A stretch of 64,000 nt of DNA from Algoriphagus aquimarinus. Lineage in GTDB: Bacteria; Bacteroidota; Bacteroidia; Cytophagales; Cyclobacteriaceae. Positions 1 to 8,470 of this stretch are shown piece by piece (within the stretch, counting starts at the first letter, position 1; every line of letters begins with the position of its first letter). Made by a program: the position numbers and the translations under genes. The notes under the pieces are model-generated. The model saw only the letters and a program-made list of their open reading frames with translations, was not told the origin of the DNA and ran no database searches. The stretch is from contig NZ_FOKK01000014.1 of the NCBI RefSeq assembly GCF_900112005.1, positions 56,131-120,130 on the forward strand, given 5' to 3'.

Positions 1-129
1 GAGCTGAGCTATCTGGAGTACATCAATGGAGTAAATCAGGCATTGGATTATCAATTCAAATACCTCGATAACCTGAACCAACTCAATCAGGCTATTATTT
101 CAATTGAATATTTATTAGGCAATAATTAA
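1..129 (+). CDS. C-terminal end of a CusA/CzcA-TolC fusion efflux protein (partial)
   Basis: Open frame from the window edge to the stop TAA at 127-129; only the last 42 residues are visible. They end in a TolC-type amphipathic helix finishing LLGNN. The complete RND-TolC fusion at 22260-26630 ends in much the same way (FLSGNN), and both are followed by a periplasmic adaptor gene, so I infer that this is the C-terminal outer-membrane-channel part of a second metal-efflux RND fusion. It would act with the adaptor that starts 15 bases downstream. Most of the gene lies outside the window, so whether it is a fusion or a stand-alone TolC-like protein cannot be decided here. Confidence 0.7.
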   Translation, partial: ELSYLEYINGVNQALDYQFKYLDNLNQLNQAIISIEYLLGNN

Positions 130-144
130 TTTCTATAGAAGATC

Positions 145-1335
145 ATGAAAAACAGCATATATATATCCATAATCACACTATTCACTGTTCTTGCCTCTTG
201 CAAAAACAGCGATAAAGCTGCACAGGATAATCTTGCCAATATTGATGCTAAACAGGCAAGCATTGACCAGGTTGAACTTTCTCAGCTGCAAATTCAAAAC
301 GCTGAAATCCTAATTGGCTACCTGAAACAAGATACATTATCAGAAATTATCAAAGCTAATGGTTTGATTGAACTTCCTCCAAATGACAGAGTATCTATCA
401 ATGCACTCTATGAAAGTTTCATTGAAAAAGTATATGTGATGGAAGGAGCATCGGTTAAAAAAGGAGATATTTTGGTTTCTTTGAAACACCCAAATTTCAT
501 CCAACTACAACAGGAATATCAGCAATCCGAAAGCCAGTATCGATTCTTACAGAAGGAACTGCAACGCCAACAAATTCTAAGTGATTCAAATTTTGCTGCA
601 ACAAAAACATTCCAGCAGATTCAAGCTGATTTTGAAAGTATAAAGTCGCAAAGAAATGCATTAGCTGAAAAATTGAGTTTGATAGGAATTAATTCTAAAG
701 AGGTATCTGAAGGAAAAATTCACTCTATTATTTATCTGACTTCTCCTATAACTGGGACAGTCACCAAAGTAACAGGTTTCAAGGGGCAGTCAATATTGCC
801 CCAGCAGCCACTTTTGGAAGTCATTAACAATGAACACGCTTATTTGGAATTGAATGTTTTTGAAAAGCATATCAACAGCATTCAATCTGGTCAAAAAGTG
901 GATTTTAAAGTATCCTCTTTCGAGAACAGCCCCTCATTTTCAGCGTCTATTTTTTCTGTAGGTAATTCGTTGGATTTAACCTCTCGGACAATAAAAATTC
1001 TTGCAAAATTTCAATACAATACCCTATTAATACAGGGTCTATATGTGGAAGCAGATATTTATGCTCACCCTACAGTAGTTTCAGTATTGCCAGAAGCAGC
1101 TATTATTTTTGATCAAAATGAATCCTACGTTTTTGTTCAGGATGAAACAACTGAAAAAAGTACTGATACAACCGAAGCATCTTTCACAAAAACAAGCGTA
1201 AAGATTGGAAGAAGCAATAGCGGATTAGTACAAATATTGGATGGGAGCAAAATAATTTCAACCTCCAAAATCGTAGTACAAGGCGCTAATTATTTGAAAT
1301 CAGAATTGGGGAAAGGTGAGGGAGATGATGATTAA
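145..1335 (+). CDS. Periplasmic adaptor of a CusB/CzcB-type metal efflux pump (lipoprotein)
   Basis: 396 residues. The N-terminus is a short hydrophobic segment ending in a lipobox (LASC, Cys19), so the protein is probably lipid-anchored. It has the membrane-fusion-protein order: a barrel-sandwich half-motif near residues 90-110 (VMEGASVKKGDILVSLKHP), a coiled-coil hairpin at about 112-180 rich in Gln, Glu and Lys, the second lipoyl half near 200-225, then beta-barrel and membrane-proximal domains. This family joins the inner-membrane RND pump to the outer-membrane channel and exports heavy-metal cations. It follows the fused pump gene by 15 bases, so they are one operon. It is a homologue of the adaptor at 26653-27843, with the same length but clearly different sequence. 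Which metal is moved cannot be read from the sequence. Confidence 0.9.
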   Translation: MKNSIYISIITLFTVLASCKNSDKAAQDNLANIDAKQASIDQVELSQLQIQNAEILIGYLKQDTLSEIIKANGLIELPPNDRVSINALYESFIEKVYVMEGASVKKGDILVSLKHPNFIQLQQEYQQSESQYRFLQKELQRQQILSDSNFAATKTFQQIQADFESIKSQRNALAEKLSLIGINSKEVSEGKIHSIIYLTSPITGTVTKVTGFKGQSILPQQPLLEVINNEHAYLELNVFEKHINSIQSGQKVDFKVSSFENSPSFSASIFSVGNSLDLTSRTIKILAKFQYNTLLIQGLYVEADIYAHPTVVSVLPEAAIIFDQNESYVFVQDETTEKSTDTTEASFTKTSVKIGRSNSGLVQILDGSKIISTSKIVVQGANYLKSELGKGEGDDD

Positions 1336-1726
1336 AAACATATTAGACTGTTTTAAAACCTGGGCAGCAAATCTGAAACAACAACTTATCATTTTGCACC
1401 TTGCTTATAGTGACAAAGGAACGCCTTGGTATGCCAAAGCTCTTATTGTATTCATTATTGCTTATGCGCTTAGCCCAATCGACCTGATTCCGGATTTTAT
1501 TCCTGTTATAGGTTATCTGGATGATTTGATTCTACTGCCCATAGGTATTTATTTCGCCTTAAAATTGATTCCAAAAGAAGTAATCGAAAATGCAAAGGTA
1601 AAAGGGCAAGAGTACAAATGGAATAAAAAAAGAAGCTTAGTGGGAGGCATACTTGTGGCCTTAATATGGCTTGGTTTCACGCTTTTTCTTTTCTTAAAAT
1701 TATCCAGCAAGCCCCATATAAAATGA
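1325..1726 (+). CDS. DUF1232 family small membrane protein
   Basis: 133 residues from ATG 1325 (a GTG at 1316 in the same frame would add three residues). It carries the DUF1232 signature AYALSPIDLIPDFIPVIGYLDD at about residues 44-65, flanked by hydrophobic segments, and ends in another membrane segment (about 108-128). The function of the family is unknown. Its start overlaps the end of the adaptor gene by 11 bases and its stop overlaps the next start (ATG 1723), so it is translationally coupled on both sides. That makes it part of the metal-pump/porin operon, not a bystander. Confidence 0.85.
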   Translation: MMIKNILDCFKTWAANLKQQLIILHLAYSDKGTPWYAKALIVFIIAYALSPIDLIPDFIPVIGYLDDLILLPIGIYFALKLIPKEVIENAKVKGQEYKWNKKRSLVGGILVALIWLGFTLFLFLKLSSKPHIK

Positions 1727-2937
1727 AGGAAAAATTAATTATATCAGGGGTATTATATTTAATCGTATTTGGAACCTTTGCCCAACAAAAGGATACTGTA
1801 TTGCTTCCAAGTCCTTTTGACGAAGGCTATTTCTTCGTGGGACCCGACGATTTGCTTAAATTTAAGGGATATGCCCAAATGGATTTTTATACACCTTTAA
1901 GTGAAAGCCCTGGCCATTCAGAATTCCTTATTAGAAGGGCACGGCTTGCTGCCACTGGATATTTGCAGCAAAACTTCCGATATATGTTGTACACACGCTT
2001 CGATGGAGGAAAAGTCCAATTAAACGAAGCTTTTTTAGAATCGAGGCATTTAGCTTTTGCACACCTGCGGGTCGGGCAGTTTAAAGTTCCTTTCAGTCTT
2101 TCCAATCTTACCTCCAGCTCACAAATAAACTTTGTAGAGAGACCCTTGGTAGTTGACAACTTATCCCCCGCATATGATATAGGGGCAATGCTTTTTGGGC
2201 AAGCTTTCAAAGAGCGAATTGATTATGCGATGGGTATCTTTAATGGCGAAGGGCGGAATATGAATGAAGTTAACAGCCATAAAGATTTTATTGGCAGGTT
2301 GGTAGTGGCACCTTTCAAAACTAACTTTAACAGCCTTTTCCAGCAACTCTATTTTGGCATATCAGGCTCTTATGGGCTGAAGGACCAACCTTACTCCACA
2401 AATAATTTTGAAACGGGTTCAGGCATAGTCTTTTTCTCCAGGTCCGACACTACATCAATTTTAAACAAGAGAGAACGAGTGGGTTTCGATATGGAATGGA
2501 TTATCGGAAGTGCTTCGTTCCGTGCTGAGTACATTCAAAGAACGGATAATATTAGTAAGGACACTAAGAAGGCCATACTAACGGACAAAGGGTATTATAT
2601 TGATTTCACTTATCTTTTAAGTGGAGAAAAACAGCAAAGAAACAGTCCGGTGAAACCAAACAGAGAATTGGATCCCAAAAAGGGATATTGGGGCGCTTTT
2701 GAGCTTGCATTTCGTTATGAAGTGCTGGAATTATCAGATCAGAATTTATTGGCTCAACCAAATGAAGGTGCCAATCGAACGAGGCCCCTTTCGGGTGGAA
2801 TAAACTGGTATCCGAATGATGATGTAAGAATAGTTCTCAACTATGAAAGGCTCAAATTTTCGTCCTTAATTAATGTAGAAAATAACAACTACAAGCAATC
2901 CAACTTTCTAAAATTCAGGTTTCAATATCAATTCTAA
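1723..2937 (+). CDS. Phosphate-selective porin O/P family outer-membrane protein
   Basis: 404 residues from ATG 1723, which overlaps the preceding stop codon; an upstream in-frame ATG at 1666 would read through the previous gene and put an unlikely extension before a good signal peptide (MKEKLIISGVLYLIVFGTFAQ). The mature part shows the OprO/OprP pattern: KFKGYAQMDFYT, then FLIRRARLAATGYLQQNFRY, a strand pair with LNEAFLESRHL and VGQFKVPFS, and a C-terminal aromatic residue (FQYQF) typical of outer-membrane barrels. Such proteins form anion-preferring or general pores. Being coupled to a metal-pump operon suggests a role in that locus, but no substrate can be assigned. Confidence 0.85.
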   Translation: MKEKLIISGVLYLIVFGTFAQQKDTVLLPSPFDEGYFFVGPDDLLKFKGYAQMDFYTPLSESPGHSEFLIRRARLAATGYLQQNFRYMLYTRFDGGKVQLNEAFLESRHLAFAHLRVGQFKVPFSLSNLTSSSQINFVERPLVVDNLSPAYDIGAMLFGQAFKERIDYAMGIFNGEGRNMNEVNSHKDFIGRLVVAPFKTNFNSLFQQLYFGISGSYGLKDQPYSTNNFETGSGIVFFSRSDTTSILNKRERVGFDMEWIIGSASFRAEYIQRTDNISKDTKKAILTDKGYYIDFTYLLSGEKQQRNSPVKPNRELDPKKGYWGAFELAFRYEVLELSDQNLLAQPNEGANRTRPLSGGINWYPNDDVRIVLNYERLKFSSLINVENNNYKQSNFLKFRFQYQF

Positions 2938-2950
2938 TTACAATTCACCT

Positions 2951-3601
2951 ATGGATGTATTGAAGTACTTCAAACATTTCAGCAAAAGAAGAATACATTA
3001 TTTCATCGTGGCATTTGCTGGATTATTTATTTTACTGACTGCCATCGTTTATTTTCTTCCCACCACAATTATCGACTATGAATTCTCTGAGGAGGTTCAG
3101 GAACATAAAAGTCCACTGCTTCACCATGCCATGTTGGCTATAAGTTGGTTTGGTTATACGTGGGTATCTGTGGCGTTGGTGATCGGAACTGCCCTGGTGT
3201 TCATACTTTTCAAGCATTACAAAGAGGCCCTTTTTGTGGTACTCACCTCTATTATATGGGTCATCACATTTGGGATAAAAGTTCTTATAAACAGGCCAAG
3301 GCCTTCAGAAGACTTTGTTGATGTTATGGTTAATGCAGAACATCAAAGTTTTCCAAGTGGACACACATCCTTTTATGTCGTTTTTTTTGGTTTTATAATA
3401 TTTTTAATGCTTTTCAGAAATGAGATTCCTAAGTTAATACGGTATACAATAATTATTTTTTCCTTGTTTTTAATTCTTACCGTTCCTTTTTCAAGGGTTT
3501 ATTTAGGTGCGCACTGGTTTACCGATGTTGCTGCAGGTTTCGTACTGGGGTTGTTGATACTTTATACCCTCTTAAGACTTTTTTACCAGAGCTTTCTCTA
3601 A
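2951..3601 (+). CDS. PAP2-family membrane phosphatase
   Basis: 216 residues with about five or six hydrophobic segments. The three acid-phosphatase motifs are present in order: KVLINRPRP (about residues 110-118), PSGHTSF (about 136-142) and SRVYLGAHWFTDV (about 178-190). The Arg, His and Asp residues that make the catalytic site face the periplasm in this family. Members dephosphorylate lipid phosphates such as undecaprenyl pyrophosphate or phosphatidate; the substrate here is unknown. It starts 13 bases after the porin and is probably the last gene of the operon. Confidence 0.88.
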   Translation: MDVLKYFKHFSKRRIHYFIVAFAGLFILLTAIVYFLPTTIIDYEFSEEVQEHKSPLLHHAMLAISWFGYTWVSVALVIGTALVFILFKHYKEALFVVLTSIIWVITFGIKVLINRPRPSEDFVDVMVNAEHQSFPSGHTSFYVVFFGFIIFLMLFRNEIPKLIRYTIIIFSLFLILTVPFSRVYLGAHWFTDVAAGFVLGLLILYTLLRLFYQSFL

Positions 3602-3633
3602 TCTTATTGAATGAATTATTCCATCTGCCCTTA

Positions 3634-3747
3634 ATGGTATTCGCATTGTTTTCCTGTGATAAGGAGGATGAAAATCCACTAATTTATCTGGAGGGTACTT
3701 ATAAAAGTGAAATTAATTATTCCGAAAATTCATCCGTATTTATCTAA
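3634..3747 (+). pseudogene. Possible remnant of a small lipoprotein gene
   Basis: A 37-codon frame beginning MVFALFSCDKEDENP, which looks like the end of a lipoprotein signal with a Cys followed by an acidic stretch, as in Bacteroidota lipoproteins. It stops early after about 20 further residues. The open frame extends upstream to TTG 3607 but gives no better signal peptide. It is either a tiny lipoprotein or the remains of a larger one. Low confidence. Confidence 0.2.
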
Positions 3748-3797
3748 TTCCGAAAGTTACATTAACATATTGTCAGATATTTATTCTATTTGAATAA

Positions 3798-3831
3798 GAA
3801 ATGGAAGGAGTCTTTGCTCCTTCCATTTTAT
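3798..3831 (+). terminator. Rho-independent terminator
   Basis: A perfect 11-bp stem (AATGGAAGGAG at 3800-3810 with CTCCTTCCATT at 3817-3827), a six-base loop and a short T run. It lies between the convergent PAP2 operon and the TonB receptor gene and probably serves the plus-strand operon, perhaps both. Confidence 0.75.
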
Positions 3832-3962
3832 CAGTAATTCTTGCAGAAGAATCCTGTAAGCAAATAATGTGCATTCAATGCAGCAAATAAATTCATACTA
3901 GAAATTTACTGCTATCAACCAGTTTAAGATTTAACTGGACAGGTTAAGGAATATATTTTCTG

Positions 3963-6143
3963 TTAAAGTTTAAAACCTATCGATGCAACAAAACTTCTTC
4001 CATCCGAAGTCCAGATTCCTGGACCTGGGTACATTTGTGGCCTTTTAGTAAAGTATCTCTTATTCAATAGGTTATTGATTCCTACGCGCAAAATAAATTT
4101 TGAAGAGACCTGATAGGAAGTGTTTAGATCCCAGACATTATAGGATGGCACGATTCCAACCGCGCCAGTCTCGGGTGGAGTTTTAGTGTTGAGTGCATCG
4201 GCATAAGTGTTTCCCACGAATTGATGCTGAAGAAGTACCCGTAATGCTCTAAAATGTCCCGAAACTCCATTTCTGCTTAGCCATTTTGGAGCAGCTTCAA
4301 TTCGGTTACCTGTGATATTTTGATTTCCTTCTGCCACTGCTACTTCCCCTGATGTGTATTTTGCATCCATGAGGCTAGTTGAGGTATAGAAATTAAGCCC
4401 CCAATTTTTCCCCTTCATGAACTCGTAATCCAAGTAGAATTCTATGCCATTGTTCAGGCTGTTGCCAATATTTGACTTTTGGATGAAAGTCTGCCCTTCA
4501 TGCTCAACAAAGATATTCCCAAGACGATTGCCAATATAAGTTCTGAAGAAAGTGATGTTGTACTTCAGACCAGGGATCGAGGAGTTTTCCCAGCCTACTT
4601 CGGCGTTGTAACCAAAGCTATCTTCCAGCTCGTCAGAGATCAAGGTCATAGGATTTCCTGGAATAATATCCTGAAAAATTACAGGCCGGTTGGCTTGGGA
4701 AAAACCAGTATAAAATCGTGAATTTGAATTCAATTGGTAATTAGCATTAATGCCAAGCGCTATAAAGTCGTAGTCTATAGTCTTTGGCACATATGCATCT
4801 TCGATGTAATCTATCCGTCCAGTCATTTTTGATGATCCCATTTCAACACGTATACCAGGAGTGACGCTGAATTGGTCTGTTAGGTAAAACTGATTTTCCA
4901 GAGCAAGCGCGAAGCTTTCACTTTTAAGGTTCATGTCCCTTTGAAAATTACCTTCCACTTTAATATCGTAATCTGTGCCTGTCGATCCTTTTCCACGTTG
5001 CCTTCTATCCATACTATTATTGAAATAGCGGAAGTTCGCTGAGAAGTTGTTCTTCATATTTCCTAACTGATAAGTATGCATCAGTCTTCCTTCGGTGGTA
5101 CGTGTATGGTAATTGTCTATGTCCACGTTTCTAGCAGCATATTCTTCGGTAGCTAAATCGATGACGTCAGGTTTATTGGCAAAACCATCAAAGGTCACAG
5201 ATGCTCGTTCACCGAAAACTCCTGAAACAGTCCAGTTAAGGGAGGTATGTGGAGATATCTGAAAATCAAGAATAACTGCTGGAATCCATATTTCAGGGCT
5301 GTAATAATTCCTTGCTCGTGTAGATTGTTTAGGATTATCTGTAAACATTTCATCATTCAATGGACCAGGGATCTGGTATAAATAGGTGCTTCTGGACAAT
5401 TCGCCACGTAATTTTAGCCTATCGTTGAATTGATAGGTCAAGTCTATGTGTTGAGCATCTGAGGTAGAGTTTGAATTGTCACGATAGCCTTCAGAAACCC
5501 GCTTTTGGTAATAGGCATAGTAAGTCAACTTGCCCACTTTTCCTCCGATAGCATTGAAGGTAGAGAGCAGGCCAAAGGATCCTACGGTGCTTAAGTTTTC
5601 AAATGAAAATCTTTTCGTAGAATCGGGTTCCTTTAGAATGTAATTCAGCATACCTCCAAACTGCTGTCCATATTGAAGCGCACCGGTTCCTCGGATCAGT
5701 TCGATCTTCTCAACAGCTTCTATTGGCATAGAATAATGACTGGCGGGATATCCGTAGATATCGGTATTGATCATCACTCCGTTTTGACGAATGTTGAATT
5801 CCCAGCTTCTATGGCCATCCAGTCCGCGGACGGAGAAATTTATTTGGTTGCCCGAGCCATCCATGTCGTAAATAAACCCGCCCGGTATTTTAGCAAACAG
5901 CTGCCTTCCCGTTTTCTCAGCAAGGTTAGCCGGGAGTAGACTGATTTGGATAGATTCGGTTTTTCTTCCGCCGATCAGGAAGTTTCGACTTACATTTGGA
6001 AGAGGTGCTATCGGTGATAAATCCCGAAAATCTCTCAGCTGGAATTCCTTTAAGTCCAGTGTTTTGATGGTGTCATTTTGGGCATACGCGCATGCCATCA
6101 AGCCTTGGAAAAGCCCAAGAATAAGTAGTTTTTTAATATTCAT
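3963..6143 (-). CDS. TonB-dependent receptor, siderophore (FecA-like) type
   Basis: 726 residues from the ATG at 6143, chosen because it opens a clean signal peptide (MNIKKLLILGLFQGLMACAYAQ); an in-frame start 19 codons upstream would put charged residues before it. Residues about 45-160 form a plug domain with FSVRGLDGHRSWEFNIRQNG and the plug-end motif IELIRGTGALQYG / GGMLNYI. The rest is a 22-strand-type barrel ending in SFVASIGFKL with a final aromatic/aliphatic pattern. There is no N-terminal carboxypeptidase-like extension as in SusC, which favours metal-siderophore uptake over glycan uptake. Fe(III)-citrate-like transport is inferred from family resemblance only. It lies 76 bases downstream of the small gene at 6220-6768, probably in the same transcript. 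Confidence 0.88.
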   Translation of the reverse strand: MNIKKLLILGLFQGLMACAYAQNDTIKTLDLKEFQLRDFRDLSPIAPLPNVSRNFLIGGRKTESIQISLLPANLAEKTGRQLFAKIPGGFIYDMDGSGNQINFSVRGLDGHRSWEFNIRQNGVMINTDIYGYPASHYSMPIEAVEKIELIRGTGALQYGQQFGGMLNYILKEPDSTKRFSFENLSTVGSFGLLSTFNAIGGKVGKLTYYAYYQKRVSEGYRDNSNSTSDAQHIDLTYQFNDRLKLRGELSRSTYLYQIPGPLNDEMFTDNPKQSTRARNYYSPEIWIPAVILDFQISPHTSLNWTVSGVFGERASVTFDGFANKPDVIDLATEEYAARNVDIDNYHTRTTEGRLMHTYQLGNMKNNFSANFRYFNNSMDRRQRGKGSTGTDYDIKVEGNFQRDMNLKSESFALALENQFYLTDQFSVTPGIRVEMGSSKMTGRIDYIEDAYVPKTIDYDFIALGINANYQLNSNSRFYTGFSQANRPVIFQDIIPGNPMTLISDELEDSFGYNAEVGWENSSIPGLKYNITFFRTYIGNRLGNIFVEHEGQTFIQKSNIGNSLNNGIEFYLDYEFMKGKNWGLNFYTSTSLMDAKYTSGEVAVAEGNQNITGNRIEAAPKWLSRNGVSGHFRALRVLLQHQFVGNTYADALNTKTPPETGAVGIVPSYNVWDLNTSYQVSSKFILRVGINNLLNKRYFTKRPQMYPGPGIWTSDGRSFVASIGFKL

Positions 6144-6219
6144 AAGTTTGGATAAAATATATACAAAAAGCCAGTCGGGCTTAATTACTGGACCGGCCAT
6201 AAAAATGACAGTATATGCT

Positions 6220-6768
6220 TTATCCGAATTGTGGGGGAGGTGTCTTTAGACTGAGAAAAATGTCCCTATAATCAGTCTGACTGGTATTAATATTAGTTGA
6301 ATCTAATTTGGAAGACCAAATCTCAAAGTTGGATATTTCATTGGCTATAAAGTCTTTAGGGAAAAACTTGGCAAAAAGTAGTTTATGGTTTTGATTGTTA
6401 TTATGAGCGTTGTCAGTAATAGATCTAATCCAGTCAGAAACCTGCTCGTTTAATTTTTGTTTTTGTTGATCTTTAATATAAACAACTTGAAGTGTGTCGT
6501 TTTGATAGCGTTGTTTGACCACCCGAAGAAATTGGCCATCAACTTCCATAGATAGGTTTGTAGTCTGGAAATCATCCTGATTGGCCATGTAAGGTAGCGA
6601 AAGCGGAATTTCCATCATTTCAGTGAGAGAATTATCGTAGGATTCTTCCCATATATTCTCCTCCCATTCTCTAGTTAGTCGGTATTGATAGGCAAAGAAG
6701 TAGACAATGTATCCGAAGAAATACAGGCAAAAACAACTGAGCAGAAATATGGAAGAGAATTTTCTCAC
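6220..6768 (-). CDS. Hypothetical N-terminally anchored protein
   Basis: 182 residues. The first 27 (MRKFSSIFLLSCFCLYFFGYIVYFFAYQ) form one hydrophobic anchor or uncleaved signal; the rest is hydrophilic, with a short amphipathic stretch IPLSLPYMANQDDF and a C-terminal FLSLKTPPPQFG. I do not recognise the family. It is the first gene of a two-gene minus-strand unit with the TonB receptor; a small anchored protein of this sort ahead of a receptor may help metal uptake or assembly, but this is only a guess from position. Confidence 0.6.
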   Translation of the reverse strand: MRKFSSIFLLSCFCLYFFGYIVYFFAYQYRLTREWEENIWEESYDNSLTEMMEIPLSLPYMANQDDFQTTNLSMEVDGQFLRVVKQRYQNDTLQVVYIKDQQKQKLNEQVSDWIRSITDNAHNNNQNHKLLFAKFFPKDFIANEISNFEIWSSKLDSTNINTSQTDYRDIFLSLKTPPPQFG

Positions 6769-7372
6769 TTGCTAAAACTACTGATAAATTATTTTGATGT
6801 GAAATCATGATCTATAAAGAAACAATCTCTTCAGTGATTCAGCGTAGTACCCAGCCTCCGCACTGGGAGTCCTAAAAATTCTTCTTTGTCTTACTTTAGA
6901 CTTTTAGTCACAGAGAGCTATTATTTAACAGAGCCAACCACCCTCTACTAAAGAGCCTGTACCACAGGCTTGCGGGCATAGGCTTGGGGTGAGGTAAAGA
7001 AACCTATTACAAATTGGTTAGGATATTAGGGTCGGGCATCAAGAAATAATCCATTGGATTGTTTTAGTATTGGGTCAGTAAGCAGAAGAGGCAAATCCCA
7101 TCAAGTACCACAAATGTTAGAAAAACAGATTCTAGAAATTGTTCTGGCAATTGCAGTGAAGACGTTGAGTAACTATTCGAATCATATTTTCCACACGGAA
7201 ATCGATCCGGTATTCAGTGGAAGAAAGTGGACTAGAAGTGAAAAAGTAGCTGGTTGATTTCAAAAATAATACGGTAAGCGGCTTTATCTAAGTTTAATTT
7301 AGGATGAAGCCGCTTTTTTTAGAATGAAAAGTTCTACTTCAGTCACCACTAAAAAATAGAATTGTCGTTTTA
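6769..7372. other. Non-coding stretch with two short hairpins
   Basis: No convincing gene. Two GC-rich hairpins stand out: CCCAG-N8-CTGGG at 6850-6867 and AGCCTGT-ACC-ACAGGCT at 6954-6970. They resemble degenerate REP-like elements. A 47-codon frame at 7114-7257 (MLEKQILEIVLAIAVKTLSN) ends just before the terminator at 7276 and could encode a small protein, but nothing supports it beyond the frame itself. Confidence 0.4.
7276..7320 (+). terminator. Rho-independent terminator upstream of the mer operon
   Basis: Nine-bp perfect stem AAGCGGCTT (7276-7284) with AAGCCGCTT (7307-7315), followed by a run of seven T. It ends some transcript from the 6.8-7.27 kb stretch, which implies an unannotated small gene or RNA there. 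Confidence 0.7.
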
Positions 7373-7394
7373 TATTTAAGAAGTTGCTTAAATA
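7373..7394. promoter_or_regulatory. Candidate ArsR-family operator, copy 1
   Basis: Perfect inverted repeat TATTTAAG-N6-CTTAAATA, centred about 61 bases before the regulator start codon. The arms TATTTAA-N8-TTAAATA recur with the same spacing at 8442-8463, inside the same operon. ArsR/SmtB regulators bind such AT-rich dyads. Probable self-regulation by the regulator encoded at 7445. Confidence 0.65.
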
Positions 7395-7444
7395 AGAAAT
7401 CTATTGTTATATTTATGACGCTATTAAATTCTAAAGAGGAAACC

Positions 7445-7822
7445 ATGGAAAACAATCAATCCTGTATCAGAGTATTTGCCGATAAAGATCAGATAAACCA
7501 TTGCCGAGAACTACTACAAGCCAATGGCTCGGCATTTGGTCAATTGAGTGGTTTGCTGGCGCTCGCAGGGAATGAAGTGAGGCTGAAGATTTTGTTTCTT
7601 TTAGAGGAAGAAAACGAACTCTGCCCATGCGACTTATCAGACATTTTAGGAATGAGCATCCCTGCAGTTTCTCAACATCTCAGAAAACTCAAAGACAAAA
7701 ATGTCATTGAAGGTCGAAGAGAGGGTCAAACTATTTTCTACTCATTAAAACAAGAACAACTGACCTTATTTCACCCCTTTTTCAAACACATCATTAATAA
7801 TTCAAACATAGTTACAGTATGA
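7445..7822 (+). CDS. ArsR/SmtB-family metal-responsive repressor of the mer operon
   Basis: 125 residues from ATG 7445, preferred over the in-frame ATG at 7415 because AAGAGGAAA lies just before it. The winged-helix domain spans about residues 30-110: NEVRLKILFLLEEENELCPCDLSDIL, then the recognition helix MSIPAVSQHLRKLKDKNVI and the wing GRREGQTIFYSL. The ELCPCDLS segment matches the ELCVCDL metal-site region of CadC/ArsR-type sensors, giving two cysteines for metal release of DNA. It is followed with a four-base overlap by merTP, so it most likely senses Hg(II) and takes the role MerR plays in proteobacterial mer operons (inference from context). Two matching operators are listed at 7373 and 8442. 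Confidence 0.88.
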   Translation: MENNQSCIRVFADKDQINHCRELLQANGSAFGQLSGLLALAGNEVRLKILFLLEEENELCPCDLSDILGMSIPAVSQHLRKLKDKNVIEGRREGQTIFYSLKQEQLTLFHPFFKHIINNSNIVTV

Positions 7823-8424
7823 GCGAGAAAAACAGCAAACTTGTCGGAGCGGGAATGCTATCAGCAGTAGCTGCTTCACTTTGCTGCATTACCCCTGTAT
7901 TAGCGCTTATTTCAGGAGCATCAGGTGTAGCAGCAAGCTTTTCGTGGATGGAACCCGCAAGACCATATCTTATCGGAATCACCGTTTTAGTATTGGGTTT
8001 TGCTTGGTATCAGAAAATCAAGCCCAGGACCGCGGAAGAAATTCAATGCGATTGCGATGATGATGAGAAAAAGCCTTTTATGCAGACTAAAACATTTTTA
8101 GGCATTGTAACCGTGTTTTCAGCTTTAATGCTTGCTTTTCCAAACTACGCGCACATTTTCTACCCTTCAAATGATCACAAAGAAATTATAATTGTCAATG
8201 CCTCAGACATTCAATCGGTAACCTTTGATATAAAAGGAATGACTTGCGCTGGCTGTGCCTCACATGTAGAAAATGATGTGAATAAGCTGCCTGGTATTGT
8301 TAAGGTAGTCGCAATTTATGAAGAGGCGACAGCCAAAGTAGAATTTGATCAATCAAAAATAAGCTTGGTTCAAATTGAAGAAGCCATCAATGGTACAGGT
8401 TATAAAGTGGTGGGCAGGAAATAG
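7819..8424 (+). CDS. merTP: Mercuric transport fusion protein MerTP
   Basis: 201 residues. The N-terminal half has membrane segments with the MerT Cys pair in the first helix (SLCCITPV, Cys22-Cys23) and a second cysteine pair in the cytoplasmic loop (CDCDDD, Cys77 and Cys79). After a third membrane segment the chain becomes a heavy-metal-associated domain with GMTCAGCASHV (Cys143, Cys146), equivalent to MerP but tethered to the transporter. The fused layout is common in Bacteroidota. It brings Hg(II) across the inner membrane and hands it to the reductase. The start ATG overlaps the regulator stop (ATGA). Confidence 0.9.
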   Translation: MSEKNSKLVGAGMLSAVAASLCCITPVLALISGASGVAASFSWMEPARPYLIGITVLVLGFAWYQKIKPRTAEEIQCDCDDDEKKPFMQTKTFLGIVTVFSALMLAFPNYAHIFYPSNDHKEIIIVNASDIQSVTFDIKGMTCAGCASHVENDVNKLPGIVKVVAIYEEATAKVEFDQSKISLVQIEEAINGTGYKVVGRK

Positions 8425-8441
8425 TATTTTTTTGTGCACTG

Positions 8442-8463
8442 TATTTAAGAATTTAATTAAATA
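8442..8463. promoter_or_regulatory. Candidate ArsR-family operator, copy 2 (internal)
   Basis: TATTTAA-N8-TTAAATA, identical arms and identical spacing to the dyad at 7373-7394, ending seven bases before the ATG at 8471. An operator here could give the two flavoprotein genes a separately repressed promoter, or block ribosome access indirectly by DNA-bound repressor. Confidence 0.55.
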
Positions 8464-8470
8464 ATTGATT

